Shown here: in pieces, positions 11,414 through 21,286 of the stretch | How positions within the stretch are numbered: the first letter of the stretch is position 1 | How the letters are laid out: each line of letters begins with the position of its first letter | Position numbers and translations under genes: made by a program | Notes under the pieces: model-generated | The model's database searches: none | The model's input: only the letters and a program-made list of their open reading frames with translations | Told to the model about the DNA's origin: nothing | From: Halioglobus sp. | GTDB taxonomy: Bacteria; Pseudomonadota; Gammaproteobacteria; Pseudomonadales; Halieaceae | Length of the DNA stretch: 64,000 nt | Direction: 5' to 3' | Assembly: GCA_028825045.1 (NCBI GenBank) | Contig: JAPKAY010000002.1 | Location: 1 to 64,000 of the forward strand

Positions 11414-12610
11414 ATGCACCCGTTAACCGCACAACTCAGAAAGGCTCGCAGCTGGTGGTCCCACTTATGTACCGGTCGGGACGTCTATGGCCGCATAGAT
11501 GAGGAACATCACCGCCAGCGTATTCTGGTGATGACCAGTGCATTTTGGCTGGTAATGGTAGTTTTCTTCACTTTCTCTGTTCACCTACTTATGGAGCTCA
11601 GCCCTCAGGGTAAAATAGCAGCTAACACACTGTGTGTTACCACCATCCTGGGCGTCTTGTTAAGCATGGCGATTTTGCGCTTACTCGACGACCGCATCAT
11701 GTCGTTGAACGTGATGCTGTTTATTTTCTGTGGCGCTTTTGCTGCAGCATGTTTTGTTTTCGGCGGCTCAGAATCACCGACCTACCCGCTGTTGATCATG
11801 GCGCCAGCGATGGCGGCCATTGTCGGCAGTGCGTCCCTGAGTGTCTCCTGGGGGCTGCTGGTTTTGGCTTTCTGGGTTGCGGTAGTCCAGGCGGAGCGCC
11901 ACGGCGTCCAGTTTGAACAGATCATCGTACCCGAGAACCACAGTATGGCAATGATGATGGCCTACACCGCTATGGCGATGTCCGTAGTGAGTATCATCGT
12001 TATTTATGCAGAAATGAACAAAGCGCTGCGACTAAACCTGCAAGCTACCAATTCGGAACTGGACCACCTGTCTTCTCACGACCAGTTGACCAGACTTCCC
12101 AATCGCCGATTCTATGATGAGCGTATGGCGCTGGCCCTGCAGCGCGCCGCCGAACTTGACGGCATGACAGGGCTGCTATTTCTGGACTTGAACGAATTTA
12201 AAAAAATTAATGATACCCACGGACACGGTGCGGGCGATAAACTTCTGATTGCCGTTGCGCAACGCCTGCAGAACAGTCTGCGAGAGACTGACCTGGTGGC
12301 CCGCCTTGGCGGCGACGAGTTTGTGGCAGTGCTGGAGGATGTAAAATCTCCCGAGGAAGTCACCCGCATCGCCCACAAACTGTCCCAGGCGATAGAACAA
12401 CCTCTCTATATACGTCAGCAGATCTTAAGTTTAAGCGCCAGCATCGGCGTGGCCATCTTCCCTCTGGATGGACGCCAAAAGCAGGAGTTGGAAGAGAAAG
12501 CAGACCGGGCGATGTACCTGGCTAAAAAGCGGGGCTTATCGGTAGCGCTGGCCAGCCTGGAATCACCCAACGCACCAACACCGGCTATAAGGCCAGCGAA
12601 CCGAATTTAA
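11414..12610 (+). CDS. Membrane-bound diguanylate cyclase (GGDEF)
   Basis: Predicted to make cyclic di-GMP from two GTP. The first 210 residues hold five or six hydrophobic helices that would form a membrane sensor domain of no recognised type. The GGDEF domain occupies about 220-385 with an intact RLGGDEF active-site loop and an inhibitory-site motif RETD exactly five residues upstream, so product inhibition is expected. No EAL domain is present. The gene stands alone and converges on the Nudix gene, the two stop codons overlapping by four bases. The input signal cannot be read from the sequence. Confidence 0.92.
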   Translation: MHPLTAQLRKARSWWSHLCTGRDVYGRIDEEHHRQRILVMTSAFWLVMVVFFTFSVHLLMELSPQGKIAANTLCVTTILGVLLSMAILRLLDDRIMSLNVMLFIFCGAFAAACFVFGGSESPTYPLLIMAPAMAAIVGSASLSVSWGLLVLAFWVAVVQAERHGVQFEQIIVPENHSMAMMMAYTAMAMSVVSIIVIYAEMNKALRLNLQATNSELDHLSSHDQLTRLPNRRFYDERMALALQRAAELDGMTGLLFLDLNEFKKINDTHGHGAGDKLLIAVAQRLQNSLRETDLVARLGGDEFVAVLEDVKSPEEVTRIAHKLSQAIEQPLYIRQQILSLSASIGVAIFPLDGRQKQELEEKADRAMYLAKKRGLSVALASLESPNAPTPAIRPANRI

Positions 12611-13257
12611 CGCCGGCGCCAACGCAGAGAGCGCGGTTTTCTTCCCGCAACCAGATCCAGCAATTCATCCAGCATCATCAGCGACAAACCCCAAATGCAA
12701 CGTCCTTCGTACATATAACAGGGCACCGGTATCTTTGCGCCCTTATATTTCCAGATCATCTCTTCTCGATTATCTTCATCCGTCAAAAACTCCAGCGGAA
12801 CCCAAACCACTTCTGCCACTTCATAATTGGGCGTGAAGATCACTTCCCGGTCAAGCCGGAAGACGAAGGGACTCACTGCCATCCCAAAGGAACCGCGCTG
12901 AGGTTTGGCGTTAAGTTCAGAAAGTCGGCCGATGCATTCATCCTCGGGGCCCAAAGAGAGGCCAACTTCCTCGGCGGTCTCGCGCACTGCCACCGCATAC
13001 CCGTTGGCATCGGACTTATCCATGCGGCCTCCGGGAAAGGCCATATGCCCCGACCAGGGGTCTCCCACCCGCTCCGCCCGCTTTATCATTAGAATTTGCA
13101 GTTCGCCGTCACGCACTTGCAGTATCATTGCCACTGCAGACCGGGTCTTTAGCCTTCGCAAGCGCGCTTTCCCTGGTTTATGGTCGCCGAGGCGATTTTC
13201 GATGAGCTGTAATAGTGATACCGACACGTGAGTTCTTTCCTGCTGGAGACTTATCAA
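12607..13257 (-). CDS. Nudix hydrolase, CoA pyrophosphatase-like
   Basis: Nudix enzyme of the NudL/CoA diphosphatase type. The Nudix box runs from GGRMDKSDANGYAVAVRE to the TAEEVGL end, with the catalytic glutamates in REXXEEXG. The preceding RAERVGDPWSGHMAFPGG is typical of the CoAse subgroup. Substrate is inferred as CoA or a related dinucleotide. Length is 216 residues; the first dozen are poorly constrained and an internal start is possible. It is convergent with the diguanylate cyclase gene and divergent from the ModF-like gene. Confidence 0.85.
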   Translation of the reverse strand: MISLQQERTHVSVSLLQLIENRLGDHKPGKARLRRLKTRSAVAMILQVRDGELQILMIKRAERVGDPWSGHMAFPGGRMDKSDANGYAVAVRETAEEVGLSLGPEDECIGRLSELNAKPQRGSFGMAVSPFVFRLDREVIFTPNYEVAEVVWVPLEFLTDEDNREEMIWKYKGAKIPVPCYMYEGRCIWGLSLMMLDELLDLVAGRKPRSLRWRRR

Positions 13258-13317
13258 TTAGGCCCGTCGTGAGGCAGTGTAACAAGCTGCCTCGTCAACT
13301 AATAATCTGGAGTGGTT

Positions 13318-14838
13318 ATGGCGAAGCAAACACCAGGGATGGATTCGTTGCTGGAACTGCATAATGTCAGCCTCGTTTACCGGGCCATGCCTGCCTTATG
13401 CGATCTCCAATGGTTAATTGAACCCGGGCAGCAGTGGGCCTGCCTGGGGCCCAATGGCTCAGGCAAGACCAGCCTGGCCAGAATCATCAGCCGACAAATC
13501 AGTCATTTCTCAGGCGAAATGAAGCGCTCGGTACCGCTGGAAAAAAATGGCGTTGCGTATGTGTGTTTTGAACAGGCGAAAGCCCTGTGCGAACGGGACA
13601 AAAAACGGGACGACTCAGAATTTCGTGCCGATGCCAACGATCCTGGCACCCCGGTTCAATCCCTTATTTTAGGCGGGCGTGAACCCGACGATAACTTTCA
13701 TCACTGGACAACGCGATTGCAGATGAATCCCTTTCTACACCGAGGTCTGCGCTTCATCTCTACCGGGGAAATGCGCAAGACGCTGCTGGTAACCGCAATT
13801 CTCAGCGAGCCGGCGCTACTCATTCTTGACAGCCCTCTGGACGGACTGGACCATAACAGTCAGGAGCAAATGCGAAAAATTATCGACGAGTTACTGCTGT
13901 CAAATCTCACGATTCTAATGCTTTGTCGGCAGATGGAGGACGTGCCCACGGGTGTGACACATGTACTGGTGCTCAACCAGGGCGAGATACTCGCCTGTGA
14001 TACTCGAGACCGCATTTTTGCAGATAGATCGGTACAGGCATTGATGAGTCCACCCACTGCGCGCCTGGAAGAATTACCACCCACTGCTGCCCGCCCCTAT
14101 GAACTGGCGGCTGGTAAACCCCTGTTGGAACTGCGCGACGTGACAGTGAATTATGGGGATCTGGCCGTACTACGCGGCGTGAACTGGATTTTCGAAAGGG
14201 AGGATCACTGCTGCGTTTCCGGGCCCAATGGTTGCGGCAAAACCACCTTACTCAGCCTGATTACCGGCGACAATCATAAGGCCTACGGCCAGGACATCAC
14301 ACTGTTCGGCATCCGCCGGGGCAGCGGCGAGAGCGTGTGGGATATCAAGCAGAAATTTGGTCAGTTGGACACGCAATTGCAACTGAATTTCGCTCGAGGC
14401 ATGCGGGTAGTGGAGGTGGTCGTCTCGGGTTTCTTTGACACCATTGGTCTGTACGATGAATGGGGCGACGCGCAGCGCAACGGCGCCCAGGGGTGGCTAC
14501 GCGCGCTGGGATTGGGCGACTACTGTGGCGACAGCTTTGACGCATTGTCTTTTGGGCTGCAGCGCATGGTGTTACTGGCGCGAGCCATGGTGAAGTCTCC
14601 AATCGTCCTACTATTAGACGAACCAACTCTGGGTCTGGATGGCCACCACCGCAAACTCATGCTCAGGGCCATCGACCACATTGCCCAAAATAGTGACACC
14701 CAGATTATTTTTGTCAGTCACTCCGCAGGAGAAACGCCAGCGTGCATCAATCAACACCTCAGGTTCGAAGCGCATGACGAAGGCTTCGAGGTAATGTGCA
14801 GACGCGTCACTGGCGCGTCTGCGTCCGGTGAATCCTGA
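13318..14838 (+). CDS. Tandem ABC ATPase, ModF-like
   Basis: Soluble protein with two ABC ATPase domains in one chain of 506 residues and no membrane segment. Domain 1 has Walker A GPNGSGKTS, a signature-like STGEMRK and Walker B ALLILDSPLDGLD. Domain 2 has GPNGCGKTT, LSFGLQRM and IVLLLDEPTLGLD. This layout matches ModF, historically linked to molybdate transport or photorepair in E. coli, but no mod genes are nearby and the role is unclear. The ATG at 13318 has a CTGGAG site; an in-frame GTG at 13312 is less well placed. Its 3' end overlaps an RND remnant on the other strand. Confidence 0.85.
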   Translation: MAKQTPGMDSLLELHNVSLVYRAMPALCDLQWLIEPGQQWACLGPNGSGKTSLARIISRQISHFSGEMKRSVPLEKNGVAYVCFEQAKALCERDKKRDDSEFRADANDPGTPVQSLILGGREPDDNFHHWTTRLQMNPFLHRGLRFISTGEMRKTLLVTAILSEPALLILDSPLDGLDHNSQEQMRKIIDELLLSNLTILMLCRQMEDVPTGVTHVLVLNQGEILACDTRDRIFADRSVQALMSPPTARLEELPPTAARPYELAAGKPLLELRDVTVNYGDLAVLRGVNWIFEREDHCCVSGPNGCGKTTLLSLITGDNHKAYGQDITLFGIRRGSGESVWDIKQKFGQLDTQLQLNFARGMRVVEVVVSGFFDTIGLYDEWGDAQRNGAQGWLRALGLGDYCGDSFDALSFGLQRMVLLARAMVKSPIVLLLDEPTLGLDGHHRKLMLRAIDHIAQNSDTQIIFVSHSAGETPACINQHLRFEAHDEGFEVMCRRVTGASASGES

Positions 14839-14920
14839 AGAATACTGCATACAATGTCGGCACCACGATCAGCGTAAGCACGGATGCAAAGCCCAGCGCG
14901 ACCATTGTCCATACCGAGAC
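14807..14920 (-). pseudogene. C-terminal fragment of an RND efflux permease
   Basis: Directly after the TPR gene stop and in the same frame, the minus strand encodes about 37 residues (VSVWTMVALGFASVLTLI, then VVPTLYAVFFRIHRTQTRQ) before a stop at 14807-14809. This is the typical end of the last membrane helix of an AcrB/HAE-type RND pump. Nothing else of the pump is present, so it is a relic of a larger gene lost by deletion or rearrangement. The last 32 bases overlap the modF-like gene. Confidence 0.7.
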
Positions 14921-15349
14921 TCAATGTGTATACCCGCGCAAAGCATCACACTCTGATGCACTAAGACAATAGAGTAGACCGCGTTCGGCAGTTGCTCTGG
15001 CCTGCGCGCTATCGCCGCGAGCCCGATGAGTAATGGCCATAGACAAGTAGACCTCAGCACTATCGGGGTCAATACGCTGGGCTCGCTGTAAAAGCGCTAG
15101 TGCCTGCTCGTAATCACCTCGCGAGGTGGCCTGCTCTGCCTTCGCCAGCAGTGGCCGCCATGCAGCACTGGCAGGGGGATCGGGGGGTCGCGGCTGGGGT
15201 AGGGTTACTCCAGGCACCGCTGCCGGTTTATCCGGCTGTTGCACCACAGGGCCAGAGTCTTGATCTGACTGGCGATAGATAGAACAGGAGGCAAGCGATG
15301 CAATCAACACCAGTAACATAGCCCTGAACATGCGTTGTGAAGCTATCAT
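14921..15349 (-). CDS. TPR-containing lipoprotein downstream of PBP1b
   Basis: Protein of 142 residues with a signal peptide ending in a lipobox (LASC, cysteine near residue 22), a proline-rich linker and about two TPR motifs (AWRPLLAKAEQATSRGDYEQALALL and the following helix pair). Its ATG overlaps the mrcB stop in a TAATG junction, so it is translationally coupled to PBP1b. The same pairing occurs in Pseudomonas. A role as a PBP1b accessory lipoprotein is a reasonable inference. The C terminus abuts an RND remnant, so the last residues may have been altered by the rearrangement. Confidence 0.8.
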   Translation of the reverse strand: MIASQRMFRAMLLVLIASLASCSIYRQSDQDSGPVVQQPDKPAAVPGVTLPQPRPPDPPASAAWRPLLAKAEQATSRGDYEQALALLQRAQRIDPDSAEVYLSMAITHRARGDSAQARATAERGLLYCLSASECDALRGYTH

Positions 15350-17607
15350 TAGTCACCTCTGCCAAAAAGCGATTCAAACCAGCCGCGGATACCTGAGCCG
15401 GATTTACGGGGTGAGCAATTGGTCCGCTGACGCGGTTCGGAACCGTCAATAAAGGGCAGCATACGGGAGTTTGGACAGCCTTCGCCAGTTAAGTGGCCAT
15501 TCCCATCATCGATCCAAAAAGCTTCAATGCCGTCGGGCATGCGATAAGCAAGTGAACGTTTGCTGGCGCGGGCCATAAAATGCCCCCAGATCTTAAGTGC
15601 ACCACTTCCGCCTGTCAGCCCGGTACCACCATTGTCATCACGGCCAACCCAACTGACCGCCAGCAGGTCGCCGGAAAAACCCGCAAACCAGGAGTCACGG
15701 CCGTCGTTCGACGTACCCGTCTTTCCGGCCACATCAAAATCTTCCGGTAGGTAACGATAAACGCCTTTCCCTGTCCCCTCACGCACCACGGCGCGCAAAG
15801 CGTAGTGTAATAGGTGGACTGCCTGTTGGCTGGAAGTACGGTCGTATTCTAGCGGATAGCTCCTTAGCGGCTCTCCATGGGCATCGACAATATCGCGGAT
15901 ACTGCGCAGCGGCATACGAAAACCGCCGGCCGCAATCGACTGGTACATCGCCGCCATATCCATGGGGGAGTATTCGCCCGCTCCCAACATCAGTGCGGGT
16001 ACCCGCGGAACGTTCTGCACACCCAATCGCGCCAATGTATCGACAATGGTGTCCAGCCCCAAATCCAGCCCCAGCCGAGCACTGGCCAGATTGTAGGATT
16101 TTGCCAGGGCGCGGTAGAGCAGCACGTCACCGTGTGGCCGGCCATCAAAGTTTTGCGGTTTCCAGGGCTGCCCGGATTGGCCTTTTAGATTCAGCGGAGT
16201 ATCGGACAGTACCGATGCGAGGTTGTATTTACGCGGCTGCTCCAATGCCGCCAGATAAATGGCCGGCTTGAGCAGAGACCCGGCCGGACGACGCGCGTCC
16301 AGTGCGCGGTTGAAACCGGCATACCGCGGTTTGCGTCCACCGACCAGTGCCGCCACCTCCCCGGTGTCGAAACGCGTCACCACCGTCGCACTCTGCAATT
16401 GATCACTGGGATCCAACTGATCCATAACGGCCACCGTACTGCGCTCGGCCTGTCGCTGAAGCAACGGATCGAAACTGGTGAATATGCTGAGACCGCGGGT
16501 AGTGAGGTCTTCTTCACGATAATCTCGACGCAATTGCCGGCGCACAAGATCCAAAAAGGCAGGAAACGAATTGCGGATACTATGCTGATTGTTAAGCCCC
16601 AAACCCATCGCCCGGGCCACGCTGAGCTGCTCCTGTGATATCACGTCCTGGGCTGCCATCACGTCCAGGACCACGTTGCGCCGCTCTAGTGCTCGCTCGG
16701 GGTTGCGTACCGGATTGTAAAGCGACGGGCCCTTGATCATCCCAATTAGCAAGGCTTGCTGCGGCAGGCCAAGTTGCTCCAATGGCGTGTCAAAATAATA
16801 GCGTGAGGCCAGCGCCAGACCGTGCAACGCCCGGGGGCCCTCCTGGCCCAGGTACACCTCGTTGACATAGCTTTCCAGAATCTGGTCTTTGTCGTAGTGC
16901 AATTCTATCAACACCGCCATGACCAGTTCGGTGAGCTTGCGTACGATGGTGCGTTCGGGCGTCAGGTAATAGTTTTTCACCAGTTGTTGGGTGATGGTGC
17001 TCCCCCCGGCTACCACCCCACCAGAACGCAGATTGCTGAAAGCGGCACGGGCGATACCGACAATGGAAAATCCAGGGTGCTCGTAGAAGCCCCTGTCCTC
17101 CACTGCCAGCAACCCATTGCGCAGGGTAACGGGGATATCCTCTAACCGCACCAGTAGGCGGTCTTCCCCGTGCTGCGGATAAATACCCCCAATCTGCACT
17201 GGATCAAGTCGCATGAGGTCGACATTTTTACCGCCAGCATACAAACCCCTAACCCGGTTGCTGCCAAATTCAACCAACACCCGCCGCGGCGATTCACTCT
17301 CACCGGGAAATTCAAAGCCGCGTGTGTAAATATCGAAACGATTACGGTAGTGCGATACCTGCCCGGGGTTTAGAGGGGCACTCACCGACCGATAGCCCAA
17401 CACTTCCAGCTCGTAGGTCAGATCCTGGGGGCTGAGCGCCGCACCCACAAACAGCTCGAGAGGGCGCGCATACACTTTCGCCGGCAGATCCCACATCTTG
17501 TCGCTAAAAGTAGCCGTGATGCGCGAGTCCAGATACGCCACAAACATCCCACCGATTACCAGCAGGACGAGGGCTAATTTGAGTAACAGGTGGCGGGTCT
17601 GAATCAT
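15349..17607 (-). CDS. mrcB: Penicillin-binding protein 1B, bifunctional
   Basis: Class A PBP that polymerises lipid II and cross-links peptidoglycan. One N-terminal membrane anchor (about 6-28) is followed by a UB2H-like region, then the GT51 glycosyltransferase with EDRGFYEHPGF and GGSTITQQLVKN. The transpeptidase has SLLKP as SxxK, SYN as SxN and KTGTS. It is 752 residues from the ATG at 17607. The frame is open for 31 more codons, and no ribosome-binding site marks this ATG well, so the exact start is uncertain. It is coupled to the TPR lipoprotein. Confidence 0.95.
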   Translation of the reverse strand: MIQTRHLLLKLALVLLVIGGMFVAYLDSRITATFSDKMWDLPAKVYARPLELFVGAALSPQDLTYELEVLGYRSVSAPLNPGQVSHYRNRFDIYTRGFEFPGESESPRRVLVEFGSNRVRGLYAGGKNVDLMRLDPVQIGGIYPQHGEDRLLVRLEDIPVTLRNGLLAVEDRGFYEHPGFSIVGIARAAFSNLRSGGVVAGGSTITQQLVKNYYLTPERTIVRKLTELVMAVLIELHYDKDQILESYVNEVYLGQEGPRALHGLALASRYYFDTPLEQLGLPQQALLIGMIKGPSLYNPVRNPERALERRNVVLDVMAAQDVISQEQLSVARAMGLGLNNQHSIRNSFPAFLDLVRRQLRRDYREEDLTTRGLSIFTSFDPLLQRQAERSTVAVMDQLDPSDQLQSATVVTRFDTGEVAALVGGRKPRYAGFNRALDARRPAGSLLKPAIYLAALEQPRKYNLASVLSDTPLNLKGQSGQPWKPQNFDGRPHGDVLLYRALAKSYNLASARLGLDLGLDTIVDTLARLGVQNVPRVPALMLGAGEYSPMDMAAMYQSIAAGGFRMPLRSIRDIVDAHGEPLRSYPLEYDRTSSQQAVHLLHYALRAVVREGTGKGVYRYLPEDFDVAGKTGTSNDGRDSWFAGFSGDLLAVSWVGRDDNGGTGLTGGSGALKIWGHFMARASKRSLAYRMPDGIEAFWIDDGNGHLTGEGCPNSRMLPFIDGSEPRQRTNCSPRKSGSGIRGWFESLFGRGD

Positions 17608-17767
17608 GGAAAGCGAGTTTACACCAGCCGCTGTCAAAAATTTGGTTTGTGTTGACCGTGCATCACCTTCACTGCGCCCCCCAACCGACGGAAAGTACAT
17701 CTAGGGGTTTAATTCAACTGGCGAATAGGGATAATGGCCGCTGTTTGTAACTCAAAGAGTGAAAATA

Positions 17768-18769
17768 ATGAAAAAGTACGTGGCATACGGCATTGGGGCC
17801 GCATTGGTAGACACCGAAATCAAGGTTCAGGACACTGAGCTCACCGAGATGAACGTCGAGAAAGGCCTCATGACCCTGGTTGATCAGGATCGCCAGGCCG
17901 AATTGCTGGGTCATCTGCACGATCACCTGGTCAAGGCCAAGCACGCCAGCGGGGGCAGCGCAGGCAACTCCATGATTGCCACCGCCCATTTTGGCGGGCC
18001 GACTTTTATGTCCTGCAAAGTAGCCAATGATAGTGACGGCGATATTTACATCGCCGACCTCGAGGCGGCAGGCGTTGACCACTGCTTTAAAGGCGAGCGG
18101 GACACCGGCATCACTGGAAAATGCCTGGTGTTAGTAACACCCGATGCCGAGCGCAGTATGAATACATTCCTGGGTATCAGCGAAACCCTATCCACCGCGC
18201 AGCTGGATGCCGAGGCGATTGCTGCGTCTGAATACGTTTATCTGGAAGGCTATCTGGTCACATCTCCCACCGGCCGCGAAGCGGCCATCAAGGCCAGAGA
18301 AATTGCCCAGGCGGCCGGAGTGAAAACCGCACTCAGTTTTTCCGATCCCGGCATGGTGGAGTTTTTTCGTGACGGTATTGCCGAAATGATCGGAGATCGA
18401 CTGGACCTGGTGTTCTGCAACGAGGACGAGGCCCTGGGCTGGGCCCAGAGCGACAGCCTCGATACGGCGGTAGAGAAGCTGAAAGAGATCGCGGATTCTT
18501 TTGTGATTACTCGCGGCAGCGACGGCGCAATGACCTTCGACGGCACCACCCTCACAGAAGTATCGTCACACAAAGTGAAGGCAGTGGACACCAATGGTGC
18601 CGGCGATATGTTTGCCGGTGCATTTTTGTACGCTATCACTCAAGGCGAAGACTTTCCCACAGCGGGCCGATTTGCCAGCCTTGCAGCCAGCAAGATTGTC
18701 ACCAATTATGGCCCCCGGCTTCCCGCTGAGGAATACGGTGCGCTGCGCAAGGAATTTTTTGGTGCGTAG
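17768..18769 (+). CDS. PfkB-family sugar/nucleoside kinase, adenosine kinase-like
   Basis: Ribokinase-fold kinase of 333 residues. It has the N-terminal substrate-binding GGSAGNSM motif and the C-terminal anion-hole motif DTNGAGDMFAGAF with the catalytic aspartate. The best family guess is the adenosine kinase-like group common in proteobacteria, but the sequence alone does not fix the substrate. An AAAGAG site lies eight bases before the ATG at 17768; an in-frame GTG at 17759 is an alternative. The gene stands alone, convergent with polB. Confidence 0.85.
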   Translation: MKKYVAYGIGAALVDTEIKVQDTELTEMNVEKGLMTLVDQDRQAELLGHLHDHLVKAKHASGGSAGNSMIATAHFGGPTFMSCKVANDSDGDIYIADLEAAGVDHCFKGERDTGITGKCLVLVTPDAERSMNTFLGISETLSTAQLDAEAIAASEYVYLEGYLVTSPTGREAAIKAREIAQAAGVKTALSFSDPGMVEFFRDGIAEMIGDRLDLVFCNEDEALGWAQSDSLDTAVEKLKEIADSFVITRGSDGAMTFDGTTLTEVSSHKVKAVDTNGAGDMFAGAFLYAITQGEDFPTAGRFASLAASKIVTNYGPRLPAEEYGALRKEFFGA

Positions 18770-18791
18770 CAAAATAACGAGCCGTACTCCA

Positions 18792-21146
18792 TCAAAAAAG
18801 GCCTATCTGTTTGTCAGTCAGCGTACGGAACGAATTGCCGACAAAAACCAGAATACCATCGGCCACCGGTGCTAACTGCCGGTCGACGTAGTGCTGATAG
18901 TCCAGGGCCGCCAGCGGTTGCGCAGCGGGCTCGGGGCCGCTGGCGGTAATCACATACTCAACCCAGTCTCCCCGGGCGGGAACGGGCAGGTCGCGCTCGC
19001 CGCACAAGCGAGCCGCCTGCACATGAGGAGGCACATTGCGTTGGTAATCCTTGAGCTTGCGTCGCAAGCGTTTGCGATAGACTAACTGAGAATCCTCCTC
19101 TCCCGCCAGAACGCGTGCGGTCACAGCTTTTACATAGTCCTCATACGGTTCCTGAAAAAATATACGCCGGTACAGTTCCTCTTGAAACGACCTGGCCAGT
19201 CGCGTCCAATCGGTGCGCACGTTTTCCAGACCCTTAAACACCAATTGATCACCGTCCTTACCGGCAACCACTCCTGCATACCGCTTCTTGCTGCCCTTGT
19301 CCGAGCCGCGCACGGTCGGCATTAGAAAACGCTTGAAGTGGGTTTCGAACTCAACCTCCAGGAGACTTTCGAGCTCGAACTCTTCCCGCAGCGTCTCCCG
19401 CCACCAGACATTCAGGTCACGCGCCAACGCCCGCCCAGCTGCAATGGCGTCGGCATCATTACGCGCGTCCTGTATCCACACAAACACCGAATCGGTATCA
19501 CCGTATATGACCCGGTGTCCCACTTCCTCTATATAGTCGCGGGTGCGTCCGAGTATTTGGTGTCCACGGCGGGTAATAGAGCTGGCCAGCTTGGCGTCGA
19601 AAAAACGGCACCCGGGCGTGCCCAGCACACCGTAAAAACTGTTCATGATAATCTTGATTGCCTGAGACAGGGGCGCATCACCTTCGGCTTTAGCTGTATC
19701 TCGCTGTTGCCAGAGTTGTGCAATGAGCGCCGGTAAAATATGCCCCTCCCGGGCAAAATGCGCATCCAAATAACCCGGCACGGTCTCCTCATGAGGCATC
19801 TGTTCGGACAATCCCAACGCCAGGCCGAGGGGATCGATAAAAAAAGTACGGATGATACTCGGATACAGACTTTTGAAATCCAGCACCAGGACATGATTGA
19901 AAATGCCCGGTTCAGAATCGAGCACGAAGCCACCGGGGCTCGCAATGTGCTCACTGCTCGCATTGGGCGCCACATAGCCCCTGCGGTGCAGACGTGGGAG
20001 ATAGAGGTTGTCAAAGGAGGCGACCGAGCCGCCCATGCGGTCCAGGTTGAGGCCGGTCATAACGCTGCGCGCCACTGCAAAATCCAGCATCGCGGTAGAT
20101 TCAAAGATGTCCGACACCAACTCACAGTCCTTGAGGTTGTAAGTTGCCAGGCTGGTTTTATCCTCCCGAAACTGGCGGGTGATTTCCGCGCCCCGATCAC
20201 CCCCGTGCAAGAGCTTGCCTTCGCCTAGTAACTGATGCGATACATGCTCCAGAGAAAAGCTTTCGAAGCGGTAGAACGCCGCCCGCAGCAGTTCGATTCC
20301 ATCGAGAATCACGCGGCCGGGAAATTGCACTGTGTAGCGTTCACTGCCTTCTTCCAGTTCACGCCAATGGCCGGGGCGCCGGTCTCTGCCCAGTAACAAA
20401 CGACCTCCCTGATGATCGGCAATACGTTGCAGGTAACGGGTATCAAAGTTGATCACATTCCAGCCAATCAACACGTCGGGGTCGTACTGGGCAACCCAGT
20501 CCATAAAGGCTTGCAACAAGTGCTCCTGGGTCGAGCAATTTTCTACATATTCCTGCTCTGCTCCCTGCCCCAACATAAACACTCGTCGCACTTCCCCCTG
20601 GGGAGACTTGCCGTGCACGGCAATGGAATAGAGCTGCAAACCTTCCATCGCAGTTTCGATATCAAAGGACACCACTTTGAAAGCAGGCCGGTAATCACAG
20701 GCTTTTATCGCAGGGTCTTCCAGCACCAGATATTGACCACGGCGGCGTGACACACCGTGCAGCAGGGCAGATCCAGCAACAAAGCGCTCCATCAGATAGC
20801 GGTCGGCGGGATTAATGTCAGCTTCCAGGGGTGCTAGCCCCAGTTCGCGTAGCGCGTCTGCTACGCGCCGCGCCTGTCGGTACTGACGCAAATAGACGCC
20901 GACAACAGGCTCCATAGAAAAATTGCGCAACGGAAGCGCTTTTAGTTCAACATCGGGTATATTTGCCAGAAATTCTCGTGCCTGTGGGACCTCACTCTCT
21001 GCCAGAAAAAACACACTTTTTTCACCACGCACCAGTGCGCACAGGGGTCCCTGCTGGGTGCTGAACCAAAACTCCAGCTCCACACCGCTGGGCGTGTCGC
21101 GCCAGTTGCGCGTCAGGAGAAAACCTTCGAAAGTCTGTGCTGTCAA
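18792..21146 (-). CDS. polB: DNA polymerase II (family B)
   Basis: Family B DNA polymerase used in repair and translesion synthesis. The 3'-5' exonuclease motifs are SFDIET, NVINFDTRYL and YNLKDCELV. The polymerase motifs are DFKSLYPSII (A), KIIMNSFYGVLG (B) and YGDTDSVFVW (C). All catalytic acidic residues are present, and 784 residues is the usual length. The start is a TTG at 21146 with a GAGGG site six bases upstream, giving the expected N terminus MTAQTFEGFLLTR. In E. coli polB is an SOS gene, but no LexA box was found upstream here. Confidence 0.95.
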   Translation of the reverse strand: MTAQTFEGFLLTRNWRDTPSGVELEFWFSTQQGPLCALVRGEKSVFFLAESEVPQAREFLANIPDVELKALPLRNFSMEPVVGVYLRQYRQARRVADALRELGLAPLEADINPADRYLMERFVAGSALLHGVSRRRGQYLVLEDPAIKACDYRPAFKVVSFDIETAMEGLQLYSIAVHGKSPQGEVRRVFMLGQGAEQEYVENCSTQEHLLQAFMDWVAQYDPDVLIGWNVINFDTRYLQRIADHQGGRLLLGRDRRPGHWRELEEGSERYTVQFPGRVILDGIELLRAAFYRFESFSLEHVSHQLLGEGKLLHGGDRGAEITRQFREDKTSLATYNLKDCELVSDIFESTAMLDFAVARSVMTGLNLDRMGGSVASFDNLYLPRLHRRGYVAPNASSEHIASPGGFVLDSEPGIFNHVLVLDFKSLYPSIIRTFFIDPLGLALGLSEQMPHEETVPGYLDAHFAREGHILPALIAQLWQQRDTAKAEGDAPLSQAIKIIMNSFYGVLGTPGCRFFDAKLASSITRRGHQILGRTRDYIEEVGHRVIYGDTDSVFVWIQDARNDADAIAAGRALARDLNVWWRETLREEFELESLLEVEFETHFKRFLMPTVRGSDKGSKKRYAGVVAGKDGDQLVFKGLENVRTDWTRLARSFQEELYRRIFFQEPYEDYVKAVTARVLAGEEDSQLVYRKRLRRKLKDYQRNVPPHVQAARLCGERDLPVPARGDWVEYVITASGPEPAAQPLAALDYQHYVDRQLAPVADGILVFVGNSFRTLTDKQIGLF

Positions 21147-21286
21147 ACTGCACCCTCTGTTTCGGAGCGGGGGGCTGGGCTTGGGCGCCCCAGTGGCTTA
21201 AGCTACCCCCTCACGCGCTTGTCAGTATTCCAAGGGACGATACACCGGGTGCTCCCGGTGCCAGCACTCATCATGAAGGTAAACCA

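Noticed and set aside
21147..21286. LexA box expected upstream of polB
   Set aside because: No CTGT-N8-ACAG was found, so SOS control is not claimed.
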